64,000 nt of DNA from contig NC_133025.1 of assembly GCF_048771995.1 (NCBI RefSeq), forward strand, positions 3,162,001-3,226,000, in the 5' to 3' direction. Below, in pieces: positions 59,796 through 64,000 of the stretch (position 1 is its first letter; the number at the start of each line of letters is the position of its first letter). The stretch comes from Taeniopygia guttata (lineage: Eukaryota > Chordata > Aves > Passeriformes > Estrildidae). Under the pieces are notes generated by a model. That model worked only from the letters and a program-made list of their open reading frames with translations. It was not told the origin of the DNA and did no database searches. A program made the position numbers and the translations under genes.

Positions 59796-61168
59796 TGCCA
59801 ACACTTCTTTGATGCAGCCCCTCCCCAGGTGTTATTGCAGCACTAGTTATACCCAGCCATTAGGTCTCATCTTTAACATTTTGCAGAGCAATTCTATCAA
59901 AACTGTTCTGCAGCAGTTTTTGTTCTGGCAGGGGTTTGGAGAGGATATGTCTGCACTGGATGATTGGACTGATGGATTAGAGGCAAATGTTCTGGCAGCT
60001 GCTGTTGGGCCTTTCCCCATCCTCTAACCCAGGAAGCCAAGTTGATCTTTGGCCTGGGTGAAGCCATTTCATAAAGCTGATGGTGAGGCTGGCAGCAAAG
60101 GGGTTGGGTGATACTCATTGGGAAAGCATCCTAAGACATAGAGAGTGCCAGGGTGCTGTGTAAAATGCCCTTGTACCACATCCCTCACTAAAATCTCTGC
60201 AGGCAGCTCAGGAAGACCCTGTTTGGATCTCATCTCTCCCTAAGCCAATGGAAGGGAAAGAGCCTCTGCACAGGCAAAACTAAAAACCATGTGAAGTAAC
60301 CACTTGTTCTGGTAGCTCAGCTTAATTCCAGGATAAATAACACTGCTCCGTGATATTCTGCCAATCTGATCCCTCTCACAGTTTCAAAAGGAGGTGACAG
60401 ATTTCCTGTCCTCTGCTGCACCTCAGACATGGCTGCATTGCAGCGGGGTGGATAAAGCCCTCCTTGCTCTCAGGAGCTTCTTGCAATGCAAAGAAAAGTC
60501 CAGGAGCTTCCTCACTCACTTTGGCAAATTCTGTCCCCTAGGAAAGGCCACCCCCAGAGCCTCAGCCCCTGCTTTGCCTTTGATGAACTCAACCCGCTGC
60601 CCCTGTTCAATCAGGAAAGGCTGCACAAAAGGGGAGGAAAATAGGAACTTCCTCAGGGCCTGGCTTACATCCCTTCCCCTTCCCTGGGCTGCTCAGGCTC
60701 CTTAGCTTTCTCATCCCGCCTTGGGAGGAGCAGGAGCTGGCTGGTGTAAGGCTCCGAGCCGGGCTCAGCCCGCCGGCATGGGGTGTGTCACCCTCCGTTT
60801 CCTAAGTTATTCTTTTGAGTTTCCTTTTCTCACTATTAATAGAAATTCAGCCAATATCTGAGCTGTTTCAACAAGGTGGATGGGGGGAGGCAGGGGGAGG
60901 CGTTACCAAAATAGGAAGCGGGAAGCTGTTGGGGAGGGAATTAATCAGAGGAGCTGCGTGGAGAGGGAATTAATCCCTGGCTTTGGGTGGGCTGTGAGAG
61001 GATGGACGGGATGTGTCCTTTCACTTTGCATTTTGAGCCTGTTTGATTCTCTTTTTGCGCTCCAAGCCTTGACCTTTCCAAAAAAGCTTCTCCCCAGCCT
61101 GCAAAATTCCACATACTCACTGCACTGAGGTTACAACCAGAGCATCAGAGCATGGTTAAACTGGAAGA
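59796..61168. other. Unique noncoding DNA
   Basis: No gene is recognised. A small CpG-containing patch lies near 60735-60785 (CCGAGCCGGGCTCAGCCCGCC), too short to be called an island. Confidence 0.5.
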
Positions 61169-61386
61169 GACACATGAGATTAGATGTTAGCTGGAAATTA
61201 GTAGGAAATTTCTTCCTGTGAGGGTGATGAGGCCCTCAGAGAAGCTGTGTCTGCTCCATCCCTGGAAGTGTTCAAGGCCAAGGCTTGGCGCATCCTGGGG
61301 TAGTGGAAGGTCTCCCTGCCCATGGCAGAGGGTCGGACTAGAGCCCTTCAAGGTCCCGTTCAACCCAAACCATTCTGATTCCGTGA
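61169..61386 (+). mobile_element. CR1 LINE 3' end
   Basis: Landmarks: 'gaaatttcttcctgtgaggg', 'tgatgaggccctcagagaag', 'ccatccctggaagtgttcaa', 'gtagtggaaggtctccctgc' and 'aacccaaaccattctgatt'. Confidence 0.92.
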
Positions 61387-64000
61387 GTTAGAGGTGGTGC
61401 GCAGCACCTCAAAGATGTGTCTGGAGCTGCTATTGCAAGGAGCTGTGTTAGCACAAAGCAGCTCACCTTTCCTTTTATATTTTGGATGACTTTTCACACC
61501 CCACCAGCCCCTGACCAGAGAACTCCCACACCATCCCTGTCCACACCCACACGGACACTTCCAGCCTCCCAAACGGGCTGAAAAAGCTTGTCTGGGTAAT
61601 TAGCAATAAGGGAAAGTTGTGTCCTGGTTTCCCCATCCCAGAGACAAAGTTGTATCACAGGCCCAGCCATGGGATACACGTATCCGGACATGAAATCATG
61701 TTTTTGCAGCTCACTCATTTCCTCTGCTTGGCCGCCGAGCTCGCGGATGCGTGCAGGGCTCGCACCCTCCTCCCACAGCTCTACCCCACACCCAGCACCA
61801 GAGGTTTGGGCTTTCTGAGGGACACATGCAAGAAGAGAAGCGCAGACCAACCCCTAAGTCAAAATACCCCCAGTAGCTTGCTGAATTGCTCTACTTTTCC
61901 CTAAAATAGGGAATTGGTGACGGTCCAGAAGTGTGAAATCAAAAAAGCGGCCTTGGAGTGACAAAATGCAGCCAGGAAGGTCAGGGGCAGGCAGGTGGTT
62001 TTTTTGTGCCTTCTGGAAAACAGGGTGAGGGACTCTGGCTGAAATTCATGTGGATTTTCTTTTGAGAAGGGTCTCCTCTGGGTAAGGGAGTGATAACTTT
62101 GAGGATCTTGCCTCCATCCTCCTCCTCCTCCTCCTCTCTCATAGATGTCTTAAATCCTTTTATCTCCAGGCTCATGGCATGAAGGGATCACTTGTCCCCT
62201 GCAAAAGGACTTACTGTATCTTTTGTGAGTGATTTTCATGCTGAAGGGGCCCCAAACATAATCCTGTCCTGTCAGGCTGTTCTTACCAAGGGTTTTCTCC
62301 TCCTTCAACCAGATCCTTTTTGTTTCTTCTGTTGGGGACAGTTGTCAGGCAATACTGGCCACCAGCCCAGGCAAACAGGGGCTCGTTACCAGTTATTATC
62401 CCTGAGTCCACCACTGAAATTTGGCACAGCGAGGGAGGAAGAGATTGAAAAAAAACCCCATCTTCTGGCATTTGAAAGAGATACAGTACATGTGGAAGGA
62501 AAACAGTGACTCCTGGGACTGTGGTGCTTGTTCTGTAGTTGTTTCTGCTTTGGAATTAAGTTTGCAATGGGTTTGCCTAAGCCAGGTCTTCTGTGGGTGG
62601 TGATCCTGCAAGACACCAAAAAAAAAAAAATAACAATTTTTCTAAATGAAATGCATTTTTTTTCCCAAAACTGCAGTGAGACAGAGTCCCTGGACAAACA
62701 ACAACATTAAGCTCAGCGCAATAAAGCTGCAGGAAGGTATTGAACCCCGTGACTGCAGCAGCACCTGGTGCAGCATCAGTGAGAAAACAGTTTAATTTAA
62801 TGCAGCAAGATAGAAAAGGTAAATTTTGCTGACAGAAAGGTGCCCCAAAACCTGCAGGAGGGGTGTGGAGATGGATGTTGCTGCTCCTCTGTGGGAGAGG
62901 ATCTTGCCCAGCTGTAGCCACAGCCCCTCTCCACTGGTGTAGTGTAGGTCCAGCCCATGATGCTTGGCCCCACTTAAATCACTGGTCCTGGCCTAATGAG
63001 GAAGAATAAATGGATTTTTAACATCTCTTGACCTTAGTGAAGAGGAACACTAGAAGTGGATGCAGACATACAGAAAGATAAAAGACTAATGAGATTTTTG
63101 GGTGCCAACTTGAGTCTTGGTTCTTCTCCCACTCATTTTTTTGGGGACTGTGTCACTCTGTGCCCCAGAATAGAGCTTTCTACCACCCCAGCCAGGACTA
63201 GCCTGGAGGATGTCACCAGATCTCTCCATTAGCAGAATGCTAAAGCAGAATTGCTTTGGGCTTTTGCTCTCAGTTTTTTGCTAAAAGTGGTAAAATCCTA
63301 TCTGCATCTCCCCAGGGTGGGACAGGAAAGTGCTGGGGCAGGGATCCTGGTTCCTTGGATCACAGAGTGGTCCCAGATGGCCACCAGGACTGGCCTAGAG
63401 CCAAAGCATGGTCCTGCCCCCTTCTCTTGGGCTCAGTTGAATTGAATTGTCTTTTTGACCTCTGTTTGGAACCTTTAATTTCTGCCCCTCTGGGATGAGA
63501 CTGGGGCATGAAGAGGAAATGAGAGCAGTGGGGGATTTCTTCCCTCCTCCCTTTCAACCCATTCTTTCTTTACGTCTCTTTTGTATTGTTTCCACCTTTA
63601 GGAGATTTTTTGTACCTCTTTTGCTGTCAGACCCCCTGTCAAACTTTCACATCCTATTTATGGGACAGACCCATTTTGTGGATGCCTGGTCTCTCCCCAG
63701 GTTGGTGCAACCATCACTGACAATTTAAGCCACACAAATTGATAACACAACTAAGGAGGTGGTAGATCAAAATTCCCTCCTATCTTTGGCACCTGGGGTT
63801 TATCTGTCAGGACCCCGTGATGGTGTTTTACTTCTTTACCTTTTCTTCTCCTGCAGACACTGGTCAGCCTATAGGAAATATGACTTATCTTCACAAAAGC
63901 CCTTTTCCTGCAGATGTAATGGAAATGTTTTCTCACAAGCCAAGTGTTTCCTAAAATAATTCATGCTGCTACTTTCAGTTACACTCACATCTTGATTGTG
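61387..64000. other. Unique noncoding DNA to window end
   Basis: No gene is recognised. A (TCC)n patch lies at about 62112-62137 and an A-run near 62620-62632. Confidence 0.5.

Overview
This is vertebrate nuclear DNA, almost certainly from a bird. CR1 LINE 3' ends occur in both orientations throughout (about twenty recognisable copies), ending in the avian-type short direct repeat of the ATTCTATG kind. Several LTR-like blocks resemble endogenous-retrovirus LTRs I associate with songbirds, so a passerine is my best guess; that is inference, because no library search could be run. There are no bacterial-type genes, operons, CRISPR arrays, tRNAs or rRNAs.

Layout. Positions 1-33.9 kb look intergenic or intronic: ordinary unique DNA with scattered CR1 copies, two LTR-like blocks (13320-14200 and 30420-30759), simple repeats, and a decayed internal piece of an older CR1-group LINE on the minus strand (about 10080-11620). 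That piece keeps an endonuclease SDHN motif, a GN remnant of the first reverse-transcriptase block and an FADDT catalytic motif, in the right order.

Positions 33.9-36.0 kb are about 2 kb of tandem-repeat DNA that is strongly C-rich on the plus strand. A diverged minisatellite with a roughly 34-37 bp unit (33945-35220) is followed by an expanded CCCCAT-type hexanucleotide array (35273-36031). The array abuts a CpG island with GC boxes and a short GGGGCC tract. The island contains the one gene feature I can support: a 40-bp coding segment (36228-36267) for a hydrophobic leader, ending in a consensus splice donor. It is probably exon 1 of a secreted or membrane protein whose other exons I do not see. 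Base skew flips from C-rich to G-rich across this point, which fits plus-strand transcription starting near 36.05-36.2 kb.

Positions 36.3-64 kb are then probably first intron, at least in part. They hold a local duplication (37147-38262 against 39617-40233), more CR1 copies, two LTR-like blocks (48744-49270 and 57323-57941) and microsatellites. The long open frames in the window are chance frames, CR1 or LTR shadows, or readings of the hexanucleotide array.

The most interesting part is the repeat-CpG island-leader exon complex at 34-36.9 kb. I found no clear novel multi-gene system.
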